NCBI RefSeq assembly: GCF_900698995.1
Contig: NZ_LR217735.1
Coordinates: forward strand, 372,001-436,000
Reading direction: 5' to 3'
Source of the DNA: Erwinia_E haradaeae_C
GTDB lineage: Bacteria; Pseudomonadota; Gammaproteobacteria; Enterobacterales; Enterobacteriaceae
Length of the DNA: 64,000 bases
Below, piece by piece: positions 1 to 11,012 of this stretch (its first letter is position 1; the number at the start of each line of letters is the position of its first letter). Both the position numbers and the translations under genes were made by a program. The notes under the pieces are model-generated. The model was not told the DNA's origin. It was given only the letters and a program-made list of their open reading frames with translations, and did no database searches.

Positions 1-1182
1 TTTTTGCATTAATAATAATTGAATTAATTAAGTTTTTTTCTAAATCGTAACATACTGTTCTATATGAAAGAGGTAAAAAATAAATAAATTTACTATTTAT
101 ACAGTACATACAATACGCATGTGTAATGAAAGTAAAAATTTTTTATATTATCGATCATATGGAGAGAGTACTATTAGTGTATAGAATATTTTTATGTTTA
201 ATGGAATATATTACTAATTATATTAGGATTATATTTTTTATAATAGTAATTACATTTTATATGTTTGCTTTCTAATTAACAGATAATATATTTCCATGGT
301 AAAATAAGAAAATATTTATTTTAAGCTTTTATATTAATAACTAAAATTATTGAATATCTAAAAATTAATAGTGAGTTAGAGAATTATTATTCTAATAACC
401 ATGCGATCTTCAATTATAGTTATAAAGAATCATATAGTATGAGTTTTAATGACAAATCCTCGCAATTGCATTTATCGCTTTTCTGTTTAGCCACCTTAGT
501 ATAATTAATTAGTATATGCTTAATGTTAATTTGTAATATAATATTGAATTAAATTAAGGTTTCTTGTAGTTTTTTTATTTTAGAATATATAAAATAATAT
601 AAAAAAGATTAATCTACCATAATATTGAAATGGTTATTAGAAAATTAATAGCAGTATTATTTATACTGAGCATGTATTATGACAACAGGTCATGCTTTGT
701 GATTTATGAATATTATTAGTATATTCATGATATATCCTTATATTGTAAAGAATGATGCTTATGTTAAAAAAAATTATTAAATTTTTTAAATTTACACTAT
801 AAATTTAGAGCATTTTAACTATGAGTGCAGATGTTTTAGTATAAATATATAATTTAAGGATATTTTAAGAAGCCAGTAAGATTTATGTTAGCAATATTTC
901 TATATCACATAGTGATTGTTATTGATAGTTGTAAGGTAAGAATATCAGATTAAACTGACGTTATGTTTTTTCTGTATCACCAATGTATCGCTTTTATCGA
1001 ATATGTAATAAAATGAAAATAGAGGAGAGTTGGCTAACTTTTAGTATTTTAATATAAATCAATGTCTTTAGTAAAAAGCTTTGATAGATAAAATCGTACG
1101 GAGTATTGCGATAAATAATTTTTATTATGATATAGAATGTTCATTATATTAGTTAATTAAATAATAAACGTTAAAGTATCAA
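1..1182. other. gene-free AT-rich spacer upstream of mrdA
   Basis: No open frame of useful length and no RNA gene recognised. In E. coli rsfS and rlmH lie upstream of mrdA; I looked for remnants of them and saw none. A slightly less AT-rich patch lies near 450-500 but does not translate into anything I know. Confidence 0.6.
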
Positions 1183-3042
1183 ATGAAATCAAAAGATAGC
1201 TTCTTCCATGATCATGGTGCTAAAAAAAAACTATTTGTTTATCACATATACATTCTTTTTGTAGGAATTTTGTTATTATTTGGAATATTACTCATTAATC
1301 TTTATTCTTTACAAATTATCCATTATAAAGATTATAATACGCATTCCAATAAAAATCGAATTAAATTAATACCAATTCCTCCCAAGAGAGGTCTTATTTG
1401 TGATAGAAATGGCGTACTTTTAGCGCTAAATAGAACTATATATCAGCTAAAAATTATACCAGAAAAAGTTGAAAACTTATCATTAATTTTGCAGCAACTC
1501 ACGCCTATTGTCAATTTGACAACTAAAGAATTAAACGATTTTAACAAAGCGAGAAAACGAGTGAATCGCTTTGCTTCTATTGTTTTAAAAACCAATTTAA
1601 GCGATAGTCAAGTTTCCAGATTTTTAGTTAATCAGTATCGCTTTCGAGGGGCGATCATAAAAGGTTATCAGCAACGATTATATCCTTATGGATCAGTTCT
1701 TACTCATGTGCTTGGATATGTGTCAAAGATTAATCATCAAGATATACAACGATTGGCAATTAATGGTAGCTGGTCTAATTATATAGCGACCTGTAATATT
1801 GGCAAATTCGGTATTGAGCGTTATTATGAAAGTTTATTACATGGTAACACTGGATATGCATCAGTTGAGGTTAATGACCATGGGCGAGTTGTTCGTCAAC
1901 TCGACAAAATGGCACCTCAGGCGGGTGGAAATATTTACCTGAGTATTGATTTAAAACTACAACAATATATTGAGACTCTCTTGCGGGGTAGCCGTTCGGC
2001 TGTTGTTGTAACTGATCCACGTAGCGGAGAAGTGTTAGCAATGGTATCTATGCCTAGTTATAATCCAAATCTATTTGCAGGTGGTATTTCAGAAGACCAG
2101 TATAAGCTTTTGCTAAATAATAGTAATCGTCCATTAATTAACCGTGCTATTCAAGGGACTTATCCGCCAGCTTCTACGGTTAAACCATATATTGCTGTTG
2201 CTGCATTAACATCTGGGGTAGTGACAAGTCATACTACTCTCTTGGATCCTGGGTGGTGGCAATTACCAAAGTCTGTTAAACGCTTTCGAGATTGGAAGCG
2301 ATCTGGTCATGGCAATCTAGATGTAATAAAGGCGATAGAAGAATCTTCTGATACATTTTTTTATCAAATTGCATATGATATAGGCATTAATCGTTTAAGT
2401 AACTGGATGAAGCAGTTTGGTTATGGGTGTCCGACTGGAATTGATTTGGTAGGAGAAAATTCTGGTATTATGCCAACTCGTGAATGGAAAATAAATCGCT
2501 TTAAAAATCATTGGTATCAAGGGGATACTATTCCAGTTGGTATTGGGCAAGGTTACTGGACTGCTACCCCATTACAGATGAACAAGGCCCTTATGGTCCT
2601 GATTAATAATGGGACTATCAAAACACCACATTTTTTTCTCTATGTTACACAAGGGGATCACAAGGTATTATGGAATGAGACAAATACTACCTCTATTTAT
2701 CAGGTAAATAGAGAATATTGGGAGATTGCTAAAAGAGGAATGTATGGTGTAGCTAATCACATCAACGGTACTGCTAGAAAAAATTTTGCAGATGCACCAT
2801 ATAAAATTGCTGCTAAATCAGGTACAGCTCAGGTTTTTGATTTAAAAGATACAGAAGTCTATAACGCTAATGTACTCAATGAGCGCCTCCGTGATCATAA
2901 ATTGATGGTTGCGTATGCACCATATAATCATCCACGTATTGCAGTTTCTATAATTCTTGAGAATGCCGGGGATGGTATATCTGTTGGAAAAATTACACGT
3001 CAAATTTTAGATTATTACATGATGTCTGCGCATCATTACTAG
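1183..3042 (+). CDS. mrdA: penicillin-binding protein 2 (peptidoglycan D,D-transpeptidase MrdA)
   Basis: Cross-links peptidoglycan during lateral wall elongation in the periplasm, normally as partner of the glycan polymerase RodA. The 619-residue product is close to the E. coli length (633) and lacks only a short C-terminal tail. An N-terminal membrane anchor covers about residues 18-41. A pedestal domain follows, then the transpeptidase domain with all three active-site motifs: STVK (serine 331, lysine 334), SSD (388-390; the E. coli protein has SAD) and KSGT (545-548). The gene looks fully functional. A run of nine A at 1222-1230 near the 5' end is a possible slippage site. The next gene in the ancestral operon, rodA, is a pseudogene, so the protein has lost its usual partner at this locus. 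Confidence 0.97.
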   Translation: MKSKDSFFHDHGAKKKLFVYHIYILFVGILLLFGILLINLYSLQIIHYKDYNTHSNKNRIKLIPIPPKRGLICDRNGVLLALNRTIYQLKIIPEKVENLSLILQQLTPIVNLTTKELNDFNKARKRVNRFASIVLKTNLSDSQVSRFLVNQYRFRGAIIKGYQQRLYPYGSVLTHVLGYVSKINHQDIQRLAINGSWSNYIATCNIGKFGIERYYESLLHGNTGYASVEVNDHGRVVRQLDKMAPQAGGNIYLSIDLKLQQYIETLLRGSRSAVVVTDPRSGEVLAMVSMPSYNPNLFAGGISEDQYKLLLNNSNRPLINRAIQGTYPPASTVKPYIAVAALTSGVVTSHTTLLDPGWWQLPKSVKRFRDWKRSGHGNLDVIKAIEESSDTFFYQIAYDIGINRLSNWMKQFGYGCPTGIDLVGENSGIMPTREWKINRFKNHWYQGDTIPVGIGQGYWTATPLQMNKALMVLINNGTIKTPHFFLYVTQGDHKVLWNETNTTSIYQVNREYWEIAKRGMYGVANHINGTARKNFADAPYKIAAKSGTAQVFDLKDTEVYNANVLNERLRDHKLMVAYAPYNHPRIAVSIILENAGDGISVGKITRQILDYYMMSAHHY

Positions 3043-3096
3043 AAGGTTTTTTGTATATGATTTTGTTGTCTTGTTTATGAGGATAATTAGCCAATA

Positions 3097-4205
3097 ATGA
3101 TTGACTATTAAGGATAGAAGTATTTTGAATCGCATGCATATAGATCTGTTCTTTTTTTTAATTATTAATATATTATTAGTTATGAGTCTATTAAGAATGT
3201 AGAGCTCCAGTGAACAGCATCTTGGTATTATGGTACATAAAGTGACTCAGGTTAGTATGGTATTGGTATAATGATACTTATGGTAAACATTTCACCACGT
3301 ATTTGTGAGATATTGACTCCTTATATATATGCGATTTTTATTATCTTACTCATTTTTTTGACGCATCTAAACAAATAAGAAAAGAGGTTTATTATTGGCT
3401 AGATCTTTTTGTGATACATTTTTAACCATCGGAAATAGCTAAAATTTTTGTACCTTTAATTCTAGCTCGATGTGTAAATTGTGATATGTATCCACGAAAC
3501 ATAGATAGTTTTATAATCAAATTAATTCTCCTATCAATTCAGACTATTTTAGTTGCGTTTCAGCCTGATTTAGGTACTTTGATATGTATTGCTATTGCTG
3601 GTTTTTTTGTATGATTTTTATCAGGTATAAGCCGGATTTGGGTTGTAATAGCAAATATTGCTATTGCGGCGTTTGCGCCTATAGTATGGTGCTACTGCAT
3701 GCGTGATTTTCAACGTAATCGCATGCGCATTTTGTTTTCTCTTTAAAGTAATTTATTTAGATCAGTTTATCATATTATTTAGTTAAAAATTACTATTGGT
3801 TCTGGCGGTATTCCCGGTAAAGGTTGGCTTTATGGAACTCAATCTCAGTTAGAGTTACTTCCTGAGAAGTATGCGGACTTTATTTTTTTATTATGGCTGA
3901 AGCGATAGAATTAGCAGGAATTACATTTCTTCTTATGCTGTATGTGTTACTTATTATATGTGGATTATTAATAGCAGTTTATTTATAGAATACTTTTGGC
4001 AGGGTTTTTCAGGTGGATTTATAATAGTTTTTTTATTTACTACGTATTCGTCAATATCGGCATGGTAAGTGGTTTTTTGCCAGTGGTAGGGGAGTTCTTT
4101 TAGTTATTATTAGTTATGGTTGGTGGGCATTGATAGTTTTTATGGCTGAATTTGGTATTATTATATCCATCCATACACATCAAAATGTTATCAAGGAGTC
4201 TTTTA
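3097..4205 (+). pseudogene. rodA: decaying rod-shape glycan polymerase gene (SEDS family)
   Basis: Translating in shifting frames recovers the E. coli RodA sequence from end to end: a start resembling KVHLD near 3136, SPRICEILTPYIYAIFIILL (from about 3292), PSEIAKIFVPLILAR (from about 3426), FQPDLGTLICIAIAGFFV, MRDFQRNRMRILF, IGSGGIPGKGWLYGTQSQLE, NIGMVSGFLPVVG and finally SIHTH. It is broken by many lesions: stops TAG 3200-3202, TAA 3269-3271, TAA 3423-3425 (where QPSEIAK would have its glutamine) and TGA 3612-3614, plus several frameshifts, for example between 3271 and 3283. It lies directly downstream of mrdA, as in the E. coli mrdA-mrdB operon. Ends are approximate. In working order the protein would polymerise glycan strands with PBP2. 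Confidence 0.93.
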
Positions 4206-5408
4206 GAAACTTTCAAGTCGTACCATGTATATGTAGTTAGATATAACTTTATCTGATTATTTGATCGCGCTATTACTAATGGTTACACTAGATTGCAAGA
4301 TATTTCTTTAATTAAGAGTAAATTTTAAATTATTTTAGGTATCAGGATTATTTGATAAATTTATAAAATTATTCATTGTGCATAAGCTAAGGAATACATT
4401 AAAAATTAAAATAGAAAACTAAGCTAGATATTTTGTTCCATTGTAAGAATCAAAAGCAATGAGCGTCTTATTGAGAGAAAGCAGGCTGTAATCGAATCTT
4501 TTTTATTTTTACATGTATATACATATCTCGCTATATTTAATATGTATTAAATTTTAACATGCTCTCTCTAACTATTGCATTTAGGTAGTTTTCTTGTTGA
4601 GAGGCAAGTTAAAAAATATTATTTTAATAGATAATTTTACTAAATTTGTATAAAATTTTTAAGAATATTGTTTTCACTAGCGATTAATTATATTGATATA
4701 CATTCTGACAAATCGTATTAAAAAATTTGATGCTAAAATGACATTTTTATGGCTATTTTTTTGAATACAAAATTTTTTGTCATTTAAATGACATAAATTT
4801 TATACTACATGCATAAGAAAGTAACAAGATTTATATATGCTTAATTATTGTTAAGATATTACTATTTATATAGTATAATCTTAGTATAATCTTAGATTAA
4901 GAATAGTAATCTTAAAAGTATTATAATTTCTATTATTTCCAAAAAATATATTCTATATTACATTTTAATCAATAATTGTATTATGTAAAGATTCTTTTGT
5001 GGTCTCGATTAATTTGTGTAGATAATAAATCTCAAAGTATTTTCTCTTGATTGATAATAACTCTATTAAGTAGTAGATAGAGATATATTATTAAGTAAAA
5101 ATAGTTTTGATTATATGAATCTTATGTATTTCATAGATATATAAATTTTGTTAAAATAAAATATATTTTTTATATTTTTTTTTGGTTATGCGTCATCAGA
5201 CGCTAATATGTTATTGATCTTTTTAAAAGAAGATTTTTGATAGTCTTGTAGACTAGATAATATGATGCGTTATTCGAAACATCATGGATAGAATTTTATT
5301 CTAATTTTGAGCATAGTTTAGTATAGCGTATTAATTTAGATTGATTTATTAGATTCATAGGTTAAAAGGTGACATTCTTATTATCATGGTATTATATAAG
5401 GTGTAGTA
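4206..5408. other. gene-free AT-rich spacer
   Basis: About 1.2 kb between the rodA remnant and ychF. E. coli has rlpA and dacA after rodA and pth before ychF; I could not recognise remnants of any of them. An 11-bp unit (TAGTATAATCT) is tandemly duplicated at 4871-4892. Confidence 0.55.
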
Positions 5409-6503
5409 ATGAGTTTAAAATGTGGAATTATTGGGATGCCAAATATTGGGAAATCTACTTTATTTAATGCGTTAACTGGTTCAAATGTACAGGCTGAAAA
5501 TTTCCCATTTTGTACTATAAAACCTCATAGCAAGATTTTGGCGATTCGTGATATACGCTTAGAAAAATTAGCAGAGATTGTACAGCCTCAGAGGGTAATA
5601 CCTGCTACTATAGAGTTTGTAGATATCGCAGGTCTTGTGAAAGGTGCGTCTAAAGGTGAAGGATTGGGAAGTCAATTTTTAACCCATATTCGAGAAACTG
5701 AAGCCATTATCCATGTTGTTCGCTGCTTTGAAGATAATAATATTATACATGTGAATAATACAGTAAATCCTTTAGATGATATTAGCACTGTGAAGAGTGA
5801 ATTAATTTTATCTGATTTAGAAATTTGTGATCGCGCTTTACAGCGTATTATAAAAAAACAAGCATTCTACAAGGATGGAGATTTTAAAATTAAGCGAGGT
5901 ATCTATGAACAGTGTTTGGCACATCTAGAAAACTTTTCTATGCTTTCTACTTTAAATTTAAGCGCTCAAGATCTTTACTTAATTCGTGATTTAAATTTTC
6001 TTACATTGAAGCCTAGTATGTATGTAGCTAATGTGCATGAAGATAGTTATAAAAATGACAGATATCTTGATCAATTATATAATCTTGCTACTACAGAATC
6101 TGCAGAAGTAGTAACAGTTTGTGCGCCGATGGAATTAGAACTTTCAAAGCTAGAAAATACTACACGCAAGGAGTTTATGAGTGCATTAGGTATTCCAAGA
6201 ACTAGTTTGCAGCGTATCATTAAAACTGGGTATGATTTATTACGTTTACAAACTTACTTTACAGCGGGTATAAAAGAAGTTCGGGCATGGGCTGTTCCTA
6301 TTGGAACAGTAGCATCAGAAGCGGCTGGTAAAATTCATAGTGATTTTAAGAAAGGTTTTATTCGATCACATACTATTTCTTTTGATGATTTTATAAATTA
6401 TAATGGGGAAAAAGGAGCAAAAGAAGCTGGAAAAATCAGATCAGAAGGAAAAGAGTACATTGTGCAAGATGGTGATATTATGCATTTTCTTTTTAATGTA
6501 TAG
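5409..6503 (+). CDS. ychF: ribosome-associated ATPase YchF (Obg family, OLA1 type)
   Basis: A translation-factor-class P-loop NTPase that binds ribosomes and is linked to stress responses. The 364 residues match the E. coli length (363). The P-loop GMPNIGKST lies at residues 9-17 and DIAGL at 72-76. At residues 208-211 NVHE replaces the NKxD guanine-specificity motif; this NxxE form is typical of YchF and goes with ATP rather than GTP use. The C-terminal part (about 280-363) is the TGS domain. A Shine-Dalgarno AAGGTG precedes the ATG. The usual neighbour pth is absent here. Confidence 0.97.
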   Translation: MSLKCGIIGMPNIGKSTLFNALTGSNVQAENFPFCTIKPHSKILAIRDIRLEKLAEIVQPQRVIPATIEFVDIAGLVKGASKGEGLGSQFLTHIRETEAIIHVVRCFEDNNIIHVNNTVNPLDDISTVKSELILSDLEICDRALQRIIKKQAFYKDGDFKIKRGIYEQCLAHLENFSMLSTLNLSAQDLYLIRDLNFLTLKPSMYVANVHEDSYKNDRYLDQLYNLATTESAEVVTVCAPMELELSKLENTTRKEFMSALGIPRTSLQRIIKTGYDLLRLQTYFTAGIKEVRAWAVPIGTVASEAAGKIHSDFKKGFIRSHTISFDDFINYNGEKGAKEAGKIRSEGKEYIVQDGDIMHFLFNV

Positions 6504-7265
6504 AGCTAAAGATAGAAATCAAATAAAAATTGATATATTATATTGATATGTTTATATATTAAAATTATTTATTTATATAACAATATATCTAGTGATAGAT
6601 ATATGATAAATTAAATATTTGAATATAATTTAATATAAATAATAGTAATATTTTATTTGCAGAATCTCTTCATAGTATATTAATTAAAATTCATACTATA
6701 TTTTAGTATATAGTAACGAGGTTTAGTTATTAGAAAAACCTATATCAATATTAATAATATTATGTGATAAATAATATCAGTTTTAATGATTATTGTTCAT
6801 TACGGTTAATCTTGTTTATCAATGGTTATAAAATTTTTAAAAATAAAATACTTAACTAGGTAGGTCATTATTAGTTTGATAAATGATTGTATATTTTTAT
6901 AATTATAACAGTTTACTCAAATCATTTCATAATAAAATTTAAATTATTTAAACAATTCTCTTAATAACTTTATTCTTTTTTTTCATATGTTATAATTAAA
7001 CTACCTATAAGATGAGCTATCTATATATATAAATTATTTCCTATTATACTACCTATAATAGCTTATTGCGTAGTATAATAAATATTTGATATTCTACCAT
7101 AGAAATAAATATTTCTTTTAAATAAAGTTAAATAATAATATTAATTTTGCTTTTTTAGAATTTATTACGTTTGGCATCAAATTAGAAAAAATAAATATAT
7201 ATATTTTATATGTAAGCAAAAGAATTTAAATGTATAAAAAATACTAAAAATATATGATTTTAAAT
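6504..7265. other. gene-free AT-rich spacer between convergent ychF and hemH
   Basis: About 0.8 kb with very low GC. I see no coding remnant and no RNA gene. Confidence 0.6.
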
Positions 7266-7294
7266 ATTAGATAGAAAATCTCTATGTATCTAAT
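7266..7294 (-). terminator. stem-loop just after hemH
   Basis: ATTAGATA (7266-7273) and TATCTAAT (7287-7294) form an 8-bp perfect stem with a 13-nt loop. It begins two bases beyond the hemH stop on the reverse strand. The following stretch is U/A-mixed rather than a clean U tract, so termination is plausible but weak. Confidence 0.4.
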
Positions 7295-7296
7295 CA

Positions 7297-8259
7297 TTAA
7301 AAGAAAGGGGTTACTAGTTCTTTCATCATTTTAATGTGTGCTTCATTAACATTGAGTGCTTGAATATACTCAAAATGCGTGCCACCGGCATGAAGAAATA
7401 TTTTTCTATTTTGTATGTTAATTTCCTCTAAAGTTTCAAGGCAATCAGCTGAAAACCCAGGGCTGATGACATGAACGTTTTTTATTCCTTTATCTGGTAA
7501 TATTTTTAAGGTATTTTGAGTATATGGAGCCAACCAAGATTCATATCCAAAGCGAGATTGAAAGGTTAGCATCGCTGTATTTAGGTTCATACCTAAGGCA
7601 TTGATAAGTAATTTAAAAGTTGCATAACAGCGCTCAGGGTAGTCGTCACCCTCATGAACAAAACGCTTTGGAATACCATGAAATGAAACAATTAAAAGAT
7701 CTGGTGTACCATATCTTTGAAATGAATAAATTACTGAGGCTTTTAATGCAGCAATATAAGTCGGATTTTGCGCATAGTCACGTATAAAATAGACTGACGG
7801 TATACTTCGGTAACCAGAAAACACCTTATGTACTCCATCCCATACTGCTCCCGCGGTTGCACAAGAGAACTGCGGAAATAGGGGAAGAATGATCAGTCTT
7901 TTAACCTTTTTTTGCCTTACTAGTATATCCAGAGCACTCTTTAAGCTAGGGTTGCCATAGCTCATGCCAAGCGCTACAGGGATATCTAATTTTTTAGATA
8001 ATTCATAGCATTGTCTTTGACTATACACTATTAATGGAGACCCTTGATTCATCCATATTGAGGTATATAGTTGTACCAAACGTCGCGATCGAGTAGGTAG
8101 TATGATTAGATGTAATAGGGGCAGCCACAGCCATCGTGGTATATCAATGATTCTTTGATCGCTCAAAAATTGTTTCAGATACTTTTTTATGGCTGTTTTA
8201 GTAGGAGCTTCAGGTGTACCAATATTTACCAGAAGAACTCCGGATTTATCTTGTAGCAT
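7297..8259 (-). CDS. hemH: ferrochelatase
   Basis: Inserts ferrous iron into protoporphyrin IX, the last step of heme synthesis, at the inner face of the membrane. At 320 residues it has exactly the E. coli length. The catalytic histidine is H194 in SFHGIPKR and the acidic partner is E275 in FSADCLETLEEI. The N-terminus (VLLVNIGTPEAPT) lines up with the family, which fixes the start. Its E. coli neighbour adk is not present. Retained heme synthesis fits with the retained ubiquinone genes ubiK and ubiX and suggests a respiring cell. Confidence 0.97.
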   Translation of the reverse strand: MLQDKSGVLLVNIGTPEAPTKTAIKKYLKQFLSDQRIIDIPRWLWLPLLHLIILPTRSRRLVQLYTSIWMNQGSPLIVYSQRQCYELSKKLDIPVALGMSYGNPSLKSALDILVRQKKVKRLIILPLFPQFSCATAGAVWDGVHKVFSGYRSIPSVYFIRDYAQNPTYIAALKASVIYSFQRYGTPDLLIVSFHGIPKRFVHEGDDYPERCYATFKLLINALGMNLNTAMLTFQSRFGYESWLAPYTQNTLKILPDKGIKNVHVISPGFSADCLETLEEINIQNRKIFLHAGGTHFEYIQALNVNEAHIKMMKELVTPFF

Positions 8260-9061
8260 GTGTTGATCTTTTCATATTTTCATTAAACATTGATAATCAG
8301 TATGATGATTGTATGCAATTATATTACAGTTATTTATATATAATTTTCTTTGTTGTAAATATACTATATGGTTATTACAGTCTTAATGACTCTATTTGAC
8401 ATTGTTCAGTAAGATTTTTATAGATTTAATTGCATAGCTATTGCTATGTTTAATATTTTATGATTGCATTATAGGTAAAGTACTTCATAAGGTTTTAGTT
8501 ATCTGTTTATATATCAGTTATGTTCATATTATTAATATAAAGTAAAAATTATATAATATAGAGTGAAAATTATATATTAAAAATATACCATATTTAGTTT
8601 ATTAAAACTCTAATAAACTGCATTATAACATTATTCATGTAGTTTTTAATACCCTTCTTCATTTAGTTTTATCAGTGAAACAAATAAGATATTGGAAATT
8701 TTTGCTTATTATGTCTGTAACGTTATGCCATGATCTAAAATAAAATGTTTTAGTGTTTTATTAGTATGAAATAGTTTTTTTGTTGCGCGCTATATCGCTT
8801 AAATATTTTAAATAAGATATTTTATAGTTTATTTTTAGGTTATTTCTATTGATGATGACATCATACAGTGGTAATTACATCATATAAATTTTATTTTTTA
8901 TTTTTCTATATCTCTATAATGGCGCGCGATGATATGTTCAAATTATTAGAATGTTTCTATAGAATATCACATTAATAGCCATCATTTTGGTAACTATTAG
9001 GTTGTTTGGAAGCCATGTATTATCAACTTGTTTGGTACGTTCTGCATTAAGAGTAAGTTTC
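8260..9061. other. gene-free divergent spacer hemH / pgi
   Basis: About 0.8 kb holding the divergent upstream regions of hemH and pgi. A 61-codon open frame at 8214-8399 overlaps the hemH start and has no recognisable content. A short in-frame extension of pgi (8987-9061) does not match the family. No remnant of adk or lysC seen. Confidence 0.55.
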
Positions 9062-10711
9062 ATGAAAAATTTTAATCCAACATATACTGCTGCCTGGCAG
9101 GCTTTAAAAGATCATTTTAAAAAAATGAAAAATGTAACAATTAGTGAACTTTTTTCTAATGATGCACAGCGATTTTCTAATTTCTCCATATCTTTTCAGA
9201 ATCAGATGCTTGTAGATTTTTCTAAAAATATTATTACTAGCGAAACGCTAGACAAGTTACAAGAACTAGCAAGAGAAACTAATTTACATAATGCCATCAA
9301 GTCTATGTTTTCTAGTGAAAAAATTAATTACACTGAAGATCGTGCAGTGCTACATATTGCTTTGCGTAATCGTGAAAATATACCGATTATTATGGATGGG
9401 CAAGATGTTATGCCTCAAGTTAATGCGGTACTACAAAGAATGAAGGTGTTTGCTAAGGAAGTAATTCATGGTCAATGGAAAGGTTTTACCGGGAAAGCTA
9501 TCACTGACGTGGTAAATATCGGAATTGGTGGATCAGATCTTGGACCATATATGGTTACAGAGGCGCTAAGACCATATAGAAATCATCTTAGAATGCATTT
9601 TGTTTCTAATATTGATTATAAGCATCTTGCTGAAGTATTAAGCATTGTAACTCCGGATACTACACTATTCTTAATTGCATCAAAAACATTTACTACTCAA
9701 GAAACCATAACAAATGCTCGTAGCGCGCGTACATGGTTTTTAACTTCAGGAAGACAGGTTGATATATCTAAGCATTTTATTGCTTTATCTAGTAATCAAA
9801 AAGCGGCTAATGATTTTGGGGTAAATACCAATAATATTTTTGAGCTCTGGGATTGGGTTGGGGGGCGTTATTCGGTATGGTCATCTATTGGTTTATCTAT
9901 TGCGCTTTCTATTGGTTTTGAAAATTTTGAAGAATTACTGAGTGGAGCGCATGCTATGGATCGTCATTTTTATGAGGTTCCATCAAAAAAAAATTTACCA
10001 ATACTATTGGCTTTGATTAGCATTTGGTACAGTAATTTTTTTCATTCAGAAACAGAAGCCATTTTACCATACGATCAATCTATGCATCGTTTTGTCGCTT
10101 ATATTCAACAATGCAACATGGAGTCTAATGGAAAAGATATCGATCGTGCCGGGAGATTAATATCTTACCAGACTAGTCCCATCATTTGGGGGGAAGTGGG
10201 CACTAATGGGCAGCATTCTTTTTATCAGCTGTTACATCAAGGAACTAAGTTGATACCATGCGATTTTATTGCACCTGCAGTATCTTGGAATACGTTAAGC
10301 GAACATCATAACAAGTTAATAGCTAATTTTTTTGCTCAAACAGAGGTGTTAGCTTTTGGTAAAACCGGTGAAAAAATAAAAAAAGAATACGCTTATAATC
10401 AAAGTGATTTCTCGTTAGATCAAAAGGCAATTATTTATAAAGCACTGAGGGGAAATCGCCCAACTAATTCGATTTTTTTACGTTACATTACTCCATATAC
10501 TCTTGGGTCGCTCATGGCGCTTTATGAGCATAAAATTTTTACACAAGGAGCTATTCTTAATATTTTTAGCTTTGATCAATGGGGCGTTGAGATGAGTAAA
10601 AAAGCAGCAAGCCGTATTCTTTTCGATCTATCTTACGCGGAAGATGTTAATGGTCATGACAGTTCTACTAATGGGCTCATTAATTGTTATAAATTATGGC
10701 GCAAGTTATAG
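9062..10711 (+). CDS. pgi: glucose-6-phosphate isomerase
   Basis: Interconverts glucose-6-phosphate and fructose-6-phosphate in the cytosol; its product feeds GlmS further along the window. I start it at the ATG at 9062 (MKNFNPTYTAAWQALK), giving 549 residues, identical to E. coli. The frame stays open upstream to 8987, but that part has no family similarity. Family signatures are intact: NIGIGGSDLGPYMVTEALRP, the sugar-phosphate-binding ASKTFTTQET, the catalytic region NMESNGK, and EHKIFTQGAILNIFSFDQWG with the catalytic lysine. A run of nine A (9985-9993) within the SKKN codons is a possible polymerase slippage site, but the frame is intact. Confidence 0.97.
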   Translation: MKNFNPTYTAAWQALKDHFKKMKNVTISELFSNDAQRFSNFSISFQNQMLVDFSKNIITSETLDKLQELARETNLHNAIKSMFSSEKINYTEDRAVLHIALRNRENIPIIMDGQDVMPQVNAVLQRMKVFAKEVIHGQWKGFTGKAITDVVNIGIGGSDLGPYMVTEALRPYRNHLRMHFVSNIDYKHLAEVLSIVTPDTTLFLIASKTFTTQETITNARSARTWFLTSGRQVDISKHFIALSSNQKAANDFGVNTNNIFELWDWVGGRYSVWSSIGLSIALSIGFENFEELLSGAHAMDRHFYEVPSKKNLPILLALISIWYSNFFHSETEAILPYDQSMHRFVAYIQQCNMESNGKDIDRAGRLISYQTSPIIWGEVGTNGQHSFYQLLHQGTKLIPCDFIAPAVSWNTLSEHHNKLIANFFAQTEVLAFGKTGEKIKKEYAYNQSDFSLDQKAIIYKALRGNRPTNSIFLRYITPYTLGSLMALYEHKIFTQGAILNIFSFDQWGVEMSKKAASRILFDLSYAEDVNGHDSSTNGLINCYKLWRKL

Positions 10712-10731
10712 AGAAAGATTTTTTTGCGTAT

Positions 10732-10752
10732 TATAGAAAATGCTTTTCTATA
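10732..10752 (+). terminator. stem-loop after pgi
   Basis: TATAGAAAA (10732-10740) pairs perfectly with TTTTCTATA (10744-10752) around a 3-nt loop, about 20 bases past the pgi stop. No U tract follows, so it may only be an mRNA 3' end or processing structure. Confidence 0.3.
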
Positions 10753-11012
10753 GTTACCAATTATAGAATATTAGGGCATATATTTTGCACAGATTATTTA
10801 TTTGAAGCAAACAAATTCTCTACTTATTTTGTTTGACATTTTTTGAATATTAATAATAAGTATATTAAATATTACATGTCAGCATGTAATATGGACAAAT
10901 CAATTCTATGTAATATAGTGGGATAGATGCTTAATGTTGTATATGTAATTTATGTAAATATAATTTATGTAAAAATAGTAGTTACCCCTGCATTTAAGGA
11001 GAGAAAAATATT
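10753..11012. other. gene-free spacer between convergent pgi and the deacetylase gene
   Basis: Short AT-rich spacer. The near-repeat TAATTTATGTAAA occurs twice around 10947-10975. Nothing else seen. Confidence 0.5.

Noticed and set aside
8214..8399. 61-codon forward frame overlapping the hemH start
   Set aside because: Low-complexity tyrosine/isoleucine-rich product, antisense to hemH, no family signal.
8987..9061. Longer start for pgi (25 extra residues)
   Set aside because: The extension has no similarity to the family, and the ATG at 9062 gives exactly the E. coli length and N-terminus.
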